Shown here: piece after piece, positions 1-8,159 of the stretch
How the letters are laid out: each line of letters starts with the position of its first letter
Position numbering within the stretch: the first letter of the stretch is position 1
Assembly: GCF_052327305.1 (NCBI RefSeq)
Contig: NZ_CP182486.1
Location: 2,046,001 to 2,110,000, forward strand
Direction: 5' to 3'
DNA from: Sphingobium sp052327305
GTDB lineage: Bacteria; Pseudomonadota; Alphaproteobacteria; Sphingomonadales; Sphingomonadaceae
Length of the DNA: 64,000 bases
Notes under the pieces: generated by a model
Databases searched by the model: none
Seen by the model: the letters and a program-made list of their open reading frames with translations, nothing else
What the model was told of the DNA's origin: nothing
Position numbers and translations under genes: made by a program

Positions 1-894
1 CCGGCGGAGATGCGTAATGCCGCCTGCATGAACGACCGTGGCGCGGATATAGTCGATCAGCTGATTCTGGATGAGATCCTTCGCATCCCAGATCGAATTG
101 AAAATCTCACCCACTGCAAGCGGCGCGGTTGTGTGCTGGCGGATGAGGCGGAACGCTTCCTGGTTTTCGGCAGGCGTCGCATCTTCCAGCCAGAAGGGAC
201 GATAGGGTTCGAGGTCCTTGCCAAGCCGCCCCGCCTCGATGGGCGTCAACCGGTGATGGATATCGTGCAGCAGGTGCACGTCCCAGCCGAGCGCCTCGCG
301 TGCCGCCTTGAACAGCTCAGACACGATCCGCAGATATTTGCTGGTGTTCCAGACGTTCTCGGTCGGCAGGTCGGCGTCTGCGGGTTCGTAGAAGTAGCGG
401 TCCTTGGATACGCCATAGGTGGACGCCATGCCGGGTACGCCGCACTGGATGCGGATCGCCTTGTAGCCCTGCCTTTGATAATCGAGCGCCGCTTCGATCG
501 TGTCGTCGATCGTGGTGCCGTTGGCGTGGCCATAGACCATCACGTTCTCACGGCTCGCTCCGCCAAGCAATTGATAGACTGGCAGGCCCGCGATCTTGCC
601 CTTGATGTCCCACAGCGCCATGTCGACCGCAGCGATGGCGGTCATGGTCACAGGGCCACGGCGCCAATATGCGCCCTTGTAGAGATACTGCCAGATGTCC
701 TCGATCCGATGCGCATCCCGGCCGATCAGGCACGGCACGACATGATCGGCAAGATAGCTTGCAACACTGAGTTCCCTCCCATTGAGCGTCGCATCGCCGA
801 CCCCGGTCGTTCCATCGTCGCACTCGATCTTGAGCGTGACAAAGTTGCGTCCCGGGCAAGTCACGATGACGCGGGCGTTGACGATCTTGGGCAC
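1..894 (-). CDS. manD: D-mannonate dehydratase, enolase superfamily (3' end outside window)
   Basis: Dehydrates D-mannonate to 2-keto-3-deoxygluconate in the cytoplasmic glucuronate pathway. The 298 codons present show the N-terminal capping domain (CPGRNFVTLKI, GVGDATLNGRE) and most of the barrel. Enolase-superfamily metal and catalytic residues are visible: D and H in HDIHHR (about 210 and 212), E in WLEDATP (about 236) and E in VGEIFNS (about 262). This is the D/H pattern of the Novosphingobium-type ManD. I chose a GTG start at 894 because AAGGA lies 6 bases upstream and the protein then begins MPKIVNARV, as the family does. About 100 C-terminal residues are missing at the window edge. It is divergent from aguA across a shared regulatory region holding a LacI-type operator, so co-control with the glucuronidase is likely. 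Family call is firm; substrate is inferred from motif and neighbours. Confidence 0.93.
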   Translation of the reverse strand, partial: MPKIVNARVIVTCPGRNFVTLKIECDDGTTGVGDATLNGRELSVASYLADHVVPCLIGRDAHRIEDIWQYLYKGAYWRRGPVTMTAIAAVDMALWDIKGKIAGLPVYQLLGGASRENVMVYGHANGTTIDDTIEAALDYQRQGYKAIRIQCGVPGMASTYGVSKDRYFYEPADADLPTENVWNTSKYLRIVSELFKAAREALGWDVHLLHDIHHRLTPIEAGRLGKDLEPYRPFWLEDATPAENQEAFRLIRQHTTAPLAVGEIFNSIWDAKDLIQNQLIDYIRATVVHAGGITHLRR

Positions 895-1076
895 GGCTTT
901 TCCTTCAGGAGTTAGGATGATGTCAGCGACTTTCGGGAGAGCCAGAAAGGGGCGGGCTGTAACGCCTCTTTGCGAGGACGACGACTTGAGCCACGGGGGC
1001 TATTAGCCTGATACAAGTCGGTCTCTCCACGACGCTCGAACAACGCTTTTAGGCGGCGTCAGCTTGCTAAAAACAA

Positions 1077-1090
1077 TGATAGCGTTAACA
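1077..1090. promoter_or_regulatory. LacI-family operator between manD and aguA
   Basis: The 14-mer TGATAGCGTTAACA is an imperfect palindrome with the central CG and the TGnTAnC/GnTAnCA half-sites typical of LacI-family operators. It lies 60 bases upstream of aguA and 183 upstream of manD, and the LacI gene is the next gene downstream of aguA. Autoregulated local control of the glucuronate genes is the simple reading. No second copy was noticed in the window. Confidence 0.6.
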
Positions 1091-1149
1091 TGAACATGAG
1101 TCGAGCGGGGGTGTCAACCGCATGTAAGAACAGTTGAGGAGAGAGGCAG

Positions 1150-3246
1150 ATGCAGATCGGACTATGGGGGCGATCGGCGCTGTGCACTGCTCTCATGCTC
1201 CTCACAGCGCTCGCCCCGGCGAACGCGGATGATGGCTATAGGCTGTGGCTGCGGCAGACCGCACCGACTTCGCAAGCGAGTGTCGAGATAAAGGGCGGCA
1301 CACCGACCCTTGCACTTGCGGGCGCTGAATTGCGCGATATTCTGTCCGCTGAGGACGGAACGGTGCTCGTCGGCTTGTCGAGTGACCCTGCGATCGCGGC
1401 GTTGGGCCTCCCGACCCAGGGCTTGGGCGACGAAGGCTATCTCGTTCGCGCCATGACCAACAATGGACGCAAGACCATTGTCGTCACAGCCAACGCGCCC
1501 GCCGGCGTTCTCTATGGCGCCTTTGCGCTCGCACGGCACAAGGCGACCGGCGGGGACATCGCCAGCGTCAATCTGCGATCCGTACCGGGGGTTAAGCTGC
1601 GCGTGCTCAACCATTGGGACAATCTCGATGGCCATGTGGAGCGTGGCTATGCCGGGCAGTCGCTCTGGGACTGGTGGACGCTCCCGGACTTCAAGGATCC
1701 TCGCTATACCGATTACGCCCGGGCTAATGCCTCGCTCGGCATCAACGGCACTGTGCTCAATAATGTGAACGCCAAGGCGGACAGTCTCACTGCCCCTTAT
1801 ATCGCCAAGGCAGCGGCGCTTGCCGACGTGTTCCGCCCGTGGGGCATCAAGGTCTACCTCTCCGCGCGCTTCTCCGCGCCCATCGAGATCGGCGGGCTCA
1901 AATCTGCCGACCCGCGTGACCCGGCTGTCGCCGCCTGGTGGAAGGCCAAGGCCGACGAGATTTACAAAGCCATACCGGATTTCGGTGGTTTTCTGGTCAA
2001 GGCGAACAGCGAGGGGCAGCCCGGTCCGCGCGATTATGGCGCCACCCATGCCGACGGCGCCAACATGCTCGCTGCGGCGGTGAAGCCGCATGGCGGCATC
2101 GTGATGTGGCGCGCCTTCGTCTATGCGGAGACCGATCCAGAGGATCGCGCCAAGCAAGCCTATACGGAGTTCAAACCGCTCGATGGCCAGTTCGCCGACA
2201 ATGTGCTGGTGCAGGTGAAGAACGGCGCCATCGACTTCCAGCCGCGCGAACCCTTTCATCCGCTCTTCGGCGCCATGCCGAAGACGCCACTGATGCTGGA
2301 ACTGCAGATCACCAAGGAATATCTCGGTTTCGCAACCCACCTTGCCTACCTCGCTCCCCTTTTCGAGGAAGTGCTCGATGCACCGACCGGCCAGCGCAAA
2401 GGCGAGACCGTTGCGAGCGTCGTAGCGGGCGCTGCGGAAGGGCACAGGCTTTCGGGCATTGCCGGCGTTGCCAATATCGGTCGGGATCGGGACTGGTCGG
2501 GCTCGACCTTCAATCAGGCCAATTGGTATGCCTTCGGCCGTCTCGCTTGGGACCCCACGCTTTCTTCCGAAGCAATTGCTCGTGAATGGACGGCGCAAAC
2601 CTTCGGCAACGACACACGCGTCGTGGCGCCTGTTGTTGCAATGATGATGGGGTCGCGGGAGGCGGTGGTCAATTACACCGGTCCGCTCGGCCTCGCTCAT
2701 CTCATGGGCACTGGCCATCATTATGGACCGGCGCCATGGGTAAGCGAGCTTGCCCGGCCGGAATGGAATCCGGTTTATTATCATCGGGCGGACAAGGCCG
2801 GCATCGGATTTGATCGCACGAAGACTGGCAGCAACGCCGTCAGCCAGTATGCGCCGTCAGTCGCGCGCATTTTTTCCGATCCACGCAAGACGCCGGAGCG
2901 AGACCTTCTCTGGTTCCACCATGTGCCATGGACGTGGAAGATGGCCTCGGGCGACACCCTATGGAATACGCTTGTGACCCATTATGACCGGGGCGTTGCC
3001 GACGTTGCGCAAATGGGCCGGCAGTGGGAGGCGCTCAAGCCTTTCATCGACCAGGAGCGCTTTGCCAAGCAGGCAACCTATTTCGATATTCAGTACCGGG
3101 AAGCAAAATGGTGGAGGGATGCAAGTCTGGCCTACTGGATGTCGGTCAACGGCCTTTCATTGCCGGCGGGTGTCGCCGCGCCTGAGCATGATCTCGCGTG
3201 GTACAAAGCTCAAAGCTTTCCCTATGCACCGGGGCAGGGAAAGTGA
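1150..3246 (+). CDS. aguA: Alpha-glucuronidase, glycoside hydrolase family 67
   Basis: Releases (4-O-methyl-)glucuronic acid from the non-reducing end of xylo-oligosaccharides. The 698-residue length is normal for GH67. An N-terminal signal peptide (hydrophobic residues 9-22, cleavage near ANA-DD) suggests a periplasmic enzyme. Family landmarks are the N-terminal carbohydrate-esterase-like fold, VLNHWDNLDGHVERGY (about 155-170), NSEGQPGP with the acid-site Glu (about 282), and the pair KNGAIDFQPREP / LELQITKEY carrying the catalytic Asp and Glu (about 360-390). It starts at an ATG preceded by GGAGAGAGGC. It is followed by a LacI regulator and kdgK on the same strand, so the liberated glucuronate can be fed into the KDG route. 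Confidence 0.95.
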   Translation: MQIGLWGRSALCTALMLLTALAPANADDGYRLWLRQTAPTSQASVEIKGGTPTLALAGAELRDILSAEDGTVLVGLSSDPAIAALGLPTQGLGDEGYLVRAMTNNGRKTIVVTANAPAGVLYGAFALARHKATGGDIASVNLRSVPGVKLRVLNHWDNLDGHVERGYAGQSLWDWWTLPDFKDPRYTDYARANASLGINGTVLNNVNAKADSLTAPYIAKAAALADVFRPWGIKVYLSARFSAPIEIGGLKSADPRDPAVAAWWKAKADEIYKAIPDFGGFLVKANSEGQPGPRDYGATHADGANMLAAAVKPHGGIVMWRAFVYAETDPEDRAKQAYTEFKPLDGQFADNVLVQVKNGAIDFQPREPFHPLFGAMPKTPLMLELQITKEYLGFATHLAYLAPLFEEVLDAPTGQRKGETVASVVAGAAEGHRLSGIAGVANIGRDRDWSGSTFNQANWYAFGRLAWDPTLSSEAIAREWTAQTFGNDTRVVAPVVAMMMGSREAVVNYTGPLGLAHLMGTGHHYGPAPWVSELARPEWNPVYYHRADKAGIGFDRTKTGSNAVSQYAPSVARIFSDPRKTPERDLLWFHHVPWTWKMASGDTLWNTLVTHYDRGVADVAQMGRQWEALKPFIDQERFAKQATYFDIQYREAKWWRDASLAYWMSVNGLSLPAGVAAPEHDLAWYKAQSFPYAPGQGK

Positions 3247-3301
3247 GCAGCTTGCAAGGGGGCGCGGTCTGGTTCTAACCACCGGCTATTGGGGGAATGG
3301 C

Positions 3302-4360
3302 ATGAGGGAAGCACGAGGTCCGCGCCGGCAGCGCAATGCGCCGACCATCAATGATGTCGCAGCGCGCGCAGGTGTTTCGCCGATGACCGTTAGCCGGGTC
3401 ATAAATGGCGAGGGCAATGTGCGCGAGGCGACCCGTCTGCGCGTGCAGGAAGCGATCGCCGCCATGCGCTACGCCCCTTCCATCGCGGCGCGCACACTGG
3501 CCGGTGGCGAAGAGTTGAGGCTCGGCCTGCTCCATTCCAACCCGTCTTTCGCCTATTTAAGCGCATTTCTGGTCGGAAGCCTCGATCAGGCAAGCCGCAG
3601 CAATGTTCAACTGGTCGTCGAGAAATGCGACGACAAAGGAGAAATCAAGGCGATCGAGCACCTGCTGCGCGGCCGGATCGATGGCATCGTGCTCCCTCCG
3701 CCCCTTTCCGATTCGCCTCAGGTGGTCGAAGCCCTCAAGGCCCGCGACATTCCCGTGGTCGCCGTGGCGACTGCCCGCCCGCCTGCGGATTTGCTTTCGG
3801 TCAGCATCGACGACCGGCGGGCCGCCTATGACATGACTCGGCATATCGGCAGTATGGGCCACCGTCGCATCGGTTTCATCATAGGCAATCCAAATCAGAC
3901 GGCGAGCGCCGAGCGCCTTGAAGGATACCGGCAGGCGTTGACCGAAATGGGATTGCCGGTGTCCGATGATCTGATCGTGCAGGGATATTTCACCTATCGC
4001 TCGGGCCTCGACGCGGCTGAGGCGCTGCTGGCTCTGCCGGAAAGGCCCACGGCAATCTTCGCGTCCAATGACGATATGGCCGCCGCTGCCGTGGCGATCG
4101 CGCATCGCCGTGGGCTGGACGTCCCCCGCGACCTCACCGTCTGCGGGTTCGACGATACGGCACTGGCCACGACGGTGTGGCCGGAACTGACGACCATCCG
4201 TCAGCCCGTTGTCGAGATGTCGCGCACGGCGGTCGATCTTCTCATCAAGGAAATCAGGGCGCGGGCCATGCGCGCGGAAGGCCTGGATCACTCTCATGTG
4301 ATCGTTCCTCACGAACTTATCCGTCGCCAGTCCGACGCGCCGCTCGATCCAGGGAAATAG
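3302..4360 (+). CDS. LacI-family transcriptional regulator
   Basis: A 352-residue repressor of LacI/GalR type. Residues about 16-60 form the helix-turn-helix and hinge (TINDVAARAGVSPMTVSRVI and the following RYAPSIAARTLA), followed by a periplasmic-binding-protein-like effector domain (LGLLHSN, FVIG-type core, FASNDDMAAAAV, VCGFDD). The reading frame is open further upstream, but the ATG at 3302 sits just before the DNA-binding domain and after a purine-rich GGGGGAA. It lies 55 bases after aguA and 7 bases before kdgK. The likely effector is an intermediate of uronate catabolism (inference from neighbours); the operator at 1077-1090 is a likely target. Confidence 0.93.
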   Translation: MREARGPRRQRNAPTINDVAARAGVSPMTVSRVINGEGNVREATRLRVQEAIAAMRYAPSIAARTLAGGEELRLGLLHSNPSFAYLSAFLVGSLDQASRSNVQLVVEKCDDKGEIKAIEHLLRGRIDGIVLPPPLSDSPQVVEALKARDIPVVAVATARPPADLLSVSIDDRRAAYDMTRHIGSMGHRRIGFIIGNPNQTASAERLEGYRQALTEMGLPVSDDLIVQGYFTYRSGLDAAEALLALPERPTAIFASNDDMAAAAVAIAHRRGLDVPRDLTVCGFDDTALATTVWPELTTIRQPVVEMSRTAVDLLIKEIRARAMRAEGLDHSHVIVPHELIRRQSDAPLDPGK

Positions 4361-4367
4361 ACACAGC

Positions 4368-5372
4368 ATGTCGGGATCCGTCATTTGCTTTGGCGAGGTG
4401 CTTTTGCGTCTGGCCGCTCCGGGCGCCGGAGTCCTTCTTCAGGAGCCGCGCCTCGATGCGCATATCGGAGGGGCAGAGGCGAATGTGGCCGTTGCGCTCG
4501 CGCGGATCGGCGTGCCCAGCGCCATGGTGACGATACTGCCGGACGATGCGCTGGGTGACGCTGCCCTTGCCGCCATTCGCGCGGCCGGCGTGGAGACGTG
4601 CGGTATCCTCCGCGGCGAGGGGCGGCTTGGCCTTTATTATCTGACGCCTGCAGCGGGAAACCGTCCAGCCGCGATCATCTATGACAGGCTCGAGAGCCTA
4701 TTCGCATGCACACCCAGCGACGCCTATGACTGGCCACGTCTCCTCGATGGCGCAGCGTGGCTGCATCTTTCCGGCATCATTCCCGCGATCGGGCCGCATG
4801 CGGCCGCCCTGTCACTTGATGCGATTGCGGCGGCGCGGGCTGCGGGCGTGCGGGTTTCGTTCGACGGAAACTTCCGCGCCTCGATGTGGGCGCGCTGGTG
4901 CCCCGATCCCGCACCGATCCTGCGTGAGCATGTTGCCGGCGCGGACCTGCTCATCGGTAATCATCGCGACGTGGGCCTTTTGTTGGGACGGGAGTTCACG
5001 GGAGAGGGACAGCAGCGCCGCCGGAAGGCCGCAGAAGCCGCGTTCGCGGCATTCCCTTGCTTGCGCTTCATGGCGTCCACTGCGCGCGAAGTAGTGACTC
5101 CGCAGCATCATCGTCTGTCCGGGCGAGTGGATGCGACTGACGGCTTTGCCGAGACGCGAGCCGTCGATCTGACCGGCATTGTCGATCGAATCGGCACGGG
5201 TGATGCCTTCGCGGCCGGTGTGCTGGCCCGGCTCGACATTGGATTGGAATCCGCCGCCGAGACGGGGCTTGCGCTGGCGGTGCTTGCGCACGCGACGCCT
5301 GGTGATCAAAGCTTTGCCACCGCACGGGACCTCGCGGCATTTACGGCAGAAGGTGGCGACGTTCGGCGCTAG
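4368..5372 (+). CDS. kdgK: 2-dehydro-3-deoxygluconokinase, PfkB/ribokinase family
   Basis: Phosphorylates 2-keto-3-deoxygluconate to KDPG for Entner-Doudoroff cleavage. It is a 334-residue PfkB-fold sugar kinase: N-terminal FGEVLLRLA, substrate-side GGAEANVAVALARIG (about 35-50), FDGNFR (about 165), and the C-terminal ATP/anion-hole signature DRIGTGDAFAAG (about 273-284) with the catalytic Asp. It follows the LacI gene by 7 bases, so it is translationally close and probably in the aguA operon. The stop codon TAG (5370-5372) lies inside the left end of an inserted inverted-repeat element, yet the protein reads to a plausible family length. Substrate is inferred from manD and aguA next door; other KDG-like acids are possible. 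Confidence 0.9.
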   Translation: MSGSVICFGEVLLRLAAPGAGVLLQEPRLDAHIGGAEANVAVALARIGVPSAMVTILPDDALGDAALAAIRAAGVETCGILRGEGRLGLYYLTPAAGNRPAAIIYDRLESLFACTPSDAYDWPRLLDGAAWLHLSGIIPAIGPHAAALSLDAIAAARAAGVRVSFDGNFRASMWARWCPDPAPILREHVAGADLLIGNHRDVGLLLGREFTGEGQQRRRKAAEAAFAAFPCLRFMASTAREVVTPQHHRLSGRVDATDGFAETRAVDLTGIVDRIGTGDAFAAGVLARLDIGLESAAETGLALAVLAHATPGDQSFATARDLAAFTAEGGDVRR

Positions 5373-5637
5373 GTCGTAAACTCATAAATGGCACGCATGA
5401 GGCGTCCGAACGGCAAACAGATCGGACCGGGCGGCGCGCCGGGAAGGCTGGGTGCCCTTTCCGAGCGCCGCCCGGTTTGAGGTGGCAGCCGTTCGGACGT
5501 CCCGGGGATTTGGGGTAAATGGACCATCGCCATGTCAGTTCGGCTTGAAATATTGACATATTCCTGCGCCTCGCCTCCTCGCGCTGAGCCATTTCGCCTC
5601 AAACCTCAGGCGCGCCATTTATGAGTTTACGACCTAG
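5369..5637. mobile_element. MITE-like element with 24-bp perfect terminal inverted repeats
   Basis: Positions 5369-5392 and 5614-5637 are perfect 24-bp inverted copies (outer bases CTAGGTCGTAAAC). The ends begin with the palindrome CTAG, which fits a 4-bp YTAR-type target duplication as made by the IS5 subgroup. The inside has no credible gene but two nested 12-bp inverted repeats (5403-5414 with 5488-5499, and 5426-5437 with 5465-5476), so the element can fold into a large cruciform. It is wedged between the convergent kdgK and MFS genes and supplies or preserves the TAG of kdgK. Parent transposase not seen in this window. Confidence 0.7.
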
Positions 5638-5639
5638 TT

Positions 5640-6956
5640 CTAGGCGCGGTTGCGGTCCGGATCGTCGACAGCGATTTTGCTCGGGCCAAGTCGGCTCGCG
5701 ATCAGCATTACCCCAATAGCGGTCAACACGAGGCAAATGGCGAGAAACAGCATGGGCGCCATATCGCTTCCCGTTTCGTCCCTGATGCGTGGAACCACGC
5801 TCTGCGCGACGAAGCCACCAAGATTGCCAACCGAATTGATCGCAGCGAGGCCGGCAGCAGCGCCAGCGCCGGTCAGTATCCGGGTCGGCAGAGCCCAGAA
5901 GCCCGGTTGGCCAGCGAAGATCGCTGCGGCGGCGATACATAGCGCAACGAACTTGAGCGGCGCGCCGGGCGCGATATTCGCGATGACCAGACAGACGGCT
6001 CCAGTGACGAGAGGGGCCGCGACATACCAGGCGCGATCGGGCCGGCGGCTGGTGTAGCGGGGATACCACCAGAGCGCCGCTGCCACGCAGAGCCAGGGAA
6101 TGACATTGAGCAGACCATTGGCCATGTCGCTGACGCCGAACCCCTTGACGATCGTCGGCAGCCAGTAGCTCAGGCCATAGGCGCCAAGGGGAAAGCCGAG
6201 GAACGTGACGGCAAGAAGAAGGACGCGCCGGTCGCCGAGCGCTTTCAGCGGCTGCTCGATCCCCCGTTCGGTCTGCTCGCGCGCCAGCACTCCGGCCAAC
6301 CACTGTTTCTGTGCGTCGCTAAGCCAGCGCGCCTCTGCAGGGCCGCGCGGTAGAACCATGAGCACGACCGGCACCAGAAGCAGCGCGGGAATGCCGGTTG
6401 CGATGAAAACCCATTGCCAGCCGCGCAACCCGCCAAGACCGTCAAGCGTCAGCAATGCCCCGCCGATTGCGGAGCCTACAGCGTTGGCGAAGGCGCTCGC
6501 CACCATGAATGTGCCCACTGCGCGGGCACGATATGCCTGCGGGAACCACAACGTCAGCGCGTAGAGCACGCCGGGAAAGAACCCGGCTTCTGCAACACCG
6601 AGTAGGAAGCGGAGGATGTAGAAGGAGGTTGGGGTCCAGGCGAAACCCAGCGCGACAGTGATGAGGCCCCAGGTTCCCAGAATGCGTGCGAACCAGACGC
6701 GGGCGCCCATGCGCTCCAGAATGATGTTGCTGGGGATCTCGAACAGGCAGTAGCCGATGAAGAAGAGGCCCGCGCCCAGCCCGTAAGCCGCTTCGCTAAG
6801 GCCAAGATCGCCGACCATCTGGAGCTTTGCGAAGGATATGTTCTGCCGATCGATATAGGCGACCATATAAAGCAGGCCGAGGAGCGGCATCAGACGCAGC
6901 ATGATCGTGCGAACGACCGCCTTCTCCATGCGCTCTGCTTCCCCGCCCTGTATCAT
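5640..6956 (-). CDS. MFS transporter, anion:cation symporter (ACS) type
   Basis: A 438-residue major facilitator with twelve predicted membrane helices. Helix 1 carries YMVAYIDRQNISFAK, the helix 1/2 signature of the ACS subfamily (sugar acids, hexuronates, organic acids), followed by GYCLFEIPSNIILERMGAR, the conserved helix 2-3 loop. The GVAEAGFFPG motif of helix 4 is also present. Its position between uronate genes (kdgK) and galactose genes (dehydrogenase) suggests import of a uronate, aldonate or hexose; the substrate cannot be fixed from sequence. The first ATG (6956) is used; an internal ATG at 6929 with a purine-rich leader is a possible alternative. It ends three bases from the inserted MITE. 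Confidence 0.88.
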   Translation of the reverse strand: MIQGGEAERMEKAVVRTIMLRLMPLLGLLYMVAYIDRQNISFAKLQMVGDLGLSEAAYGLGAGLFFIGYCLFEIPSNIILERMGARVWFARILGTWGLITVALGFAWTPTSFYILRFLLGVAEAGFFPGVLYALTLWFPQAYRARAVGTFMVASAFANAVGSAIGGALLTLDGLGGLRGWQWVFIATGIPALLLVPVVLMVLPRGPAEARWLSDAQKQWLAGVLAREQTERGIEQPLKALGDRRVLLLAVTFLGFPLGAYGLSYWLPTIVKGFGVSDMANGLLNVIPWLCVAAALWWYPRYTSRRPDRAWYVAAPLVTGAVCLVIANIAPGAPLKFVALCIAAAAIFAGQPGFWALPTRILTGAGAAAGLAAINSVGNLGGFVAQSVVPRIRDETGSDMAPMLFLAICLVLTAIGVMLIASRLGPSKIAVDDPDRNRA

Positions 6957-7038
6957 TATGTGTTCCCGCGTGCATGGAGTGGCCGCCAGTCAGCGCCAGC
7001 ATCTAGACACTGGCCAATCACCACAAGCAAAATCTTCC

Positions 7039-7075
7039 TATGAAGTGCCGTGCGTTTTTCGCCCGGCACTTCATA
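7039..7075 (-). terminator. Perfect 12-bp stem-loop behind the sugar dehydrogenase
   Basis: Arms 7039-7050 and 7064-7075 (TATGAAGTGCCG and its complement) pair perfectly around a 13-base loop. It lies 15 bases after the stop of the minus-strand dehydrogenase and before the MFS gene on the same strand. The following bases are only weakly T-rich on the minus strand, so it may be a terminator or a transcript-stabilising structure. Confidence 0.5.
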
Positions 7076-7089
7076 ACGCATCTGCGATC

Positions 7090-8013
7090 CTAGAATTCGA
7101 AGGGCTCCAATGTCGTGCGATTGGCGATCATGAAGCTATCCGCGACCAGATGGAGCGGGCGGAGATCGACGTCGATTTGTCTGGTCCGCACCAGCTCCGC
7201 AAAACGCTTGTAGAGCCGAGCATATTCCTCGTCGGCCGCACTTTTCTGCGCTTCGCCCGGTATCTCCAATATGCTGCCCCCCATGCCCAGGCGCAGCATG
7301 CCGGCATCGGTATCGACTTCAATATCCCACGTCTGCGTGCCGGTCTGGAGGAAGTTGAACTTCACGTCCACGTCCGCATCGCCCGACCGCATGCGAATAT
7401 CGGCGGTGAGGGGACAGGCCCGATTAGAGGGGACGCCCATGTCGGCGCTAAGGACTGTCAGAGGCTCGGGAAGGATCGTTGTTGCAATGGAAAGGGCATT
7501 AATGCCCGGATCGAACACGCCGAAGCCCCCCGGTGCTAAAATCCAGTCTTGTCCAGGGTGCCACTGGCGGATGTCCTCCATCCAGCGGATGCGCACAGCC
7601 TTAATCACCTTGTCCTTCAGCCAAGCGCGTGCAGCGTCGATCTCCGCAGCTTCGCGGGAATGCCATGTCGCGAAAAGAACGACATTGCGCGCGCGCGCGG
7701 CCGCGATCAGCATCTCAGCTTCAGAGACGGTTGCTGCGGGCGGCTTTTCCAGCATGACGTCCTTGCCCGCGCGGATTGCGGTCATTGCCTGCTCGAACCG
7801 GCCTTCCGGAGGTGTGGAAAGGGAGATGGCTTTCAGGTCCGGCAGAGCGTTCAGCAACTCGCCGACGTTCTTGTAAGCCGCAATGCCGTCAATGGTGTTG
7901 TTTCTGCTGGCGGTGGCAATCAGATCGAAATCGTTATTGGCCGCCAGCGCAGGCAAATGCTGATCGCGGGCGATCTTTCCGATACCGACGAGCGCAAGCT
8001 TGATCTTTTCCAC
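7090..8013 (-). CDS. Galactose (or L-arabinose) 1-dehydrogenase, Gfo/Idh/MocA family
   Basis: Oxidises the C1 of D-galactose or L-arabinose with NAD(P)+ to the lactone. The Rossmann start LALVGIGKIARDQHLPAL and the EKPPAAT motif (about 95-101) carrying the catalytic Lys are typical. So are FATWHSREA, WHPGQDWI and FDPGINALS, which match the Azospirillum L-arabinose / Pseudomonas galactose dehydrogenase subgroup from memory. The frame is open to 8088, but the upstream peptide is unlike the family; the GTG at 8013 has GAGGTGAT just before it and gives a normal ~307-residue enzyme. A second in-frame GTG is at 8019. It is divergent from dgoK-dgoA, which points to galactose. A galactonolactonase was not seen nearby. 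Confidence 0.87.
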   Translation of the reverse strand: MEKIKLALVGIGKIARDQHLPALAANNDFDLIATASRNNTIDGIAAYKNVGELLNALPDLKAISLSTPPEGRFEQAMTAIRAGKDVMLEKPPAATVSEAEMLIAAARARNVVLFATWHSREAAEIDAARAWLKDKVIKAVRIRWMEDIRQWHPGQDWILAPGGFGVFDPGINALSIATTILPEPLTVLSADMGVPSNRACPLTADIRMRSGDADVDVKFNFLQTGTQTWDIEVDTDAGMLRLGMGGSILEIPGEAQKSAADEEYARLYKRFAELVRTRQIDVDLRPLHLVADSFMIANRTTLEPFEF

Positions 8014-8159
8014 AATCACCTCATTTGGATGGGATATGCTGCTTCCTATGCCGGTTAATCGGCTTTTATCAATGCGCCAAAACCACATGAGCGATTATCT
8101 GCCGCTCACTTCGGCCACCATATCCCATCGGAGGCGGGCATAGTGAAAGACTGTTCGAC

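Noticed and set aside
10..915. Long plus-strand open frame (301 codons)
   Set aside because: It is antisense to manD, which shows complete family motifs and a good ribosome site; the plus-strand product has no recognisable motif.
1162..2784. 540-codon minus-strand frame
   Set aside because: Antisense to aguA (GH67); Arg-rich composition typical of shadow frames in GC-rich DNA.
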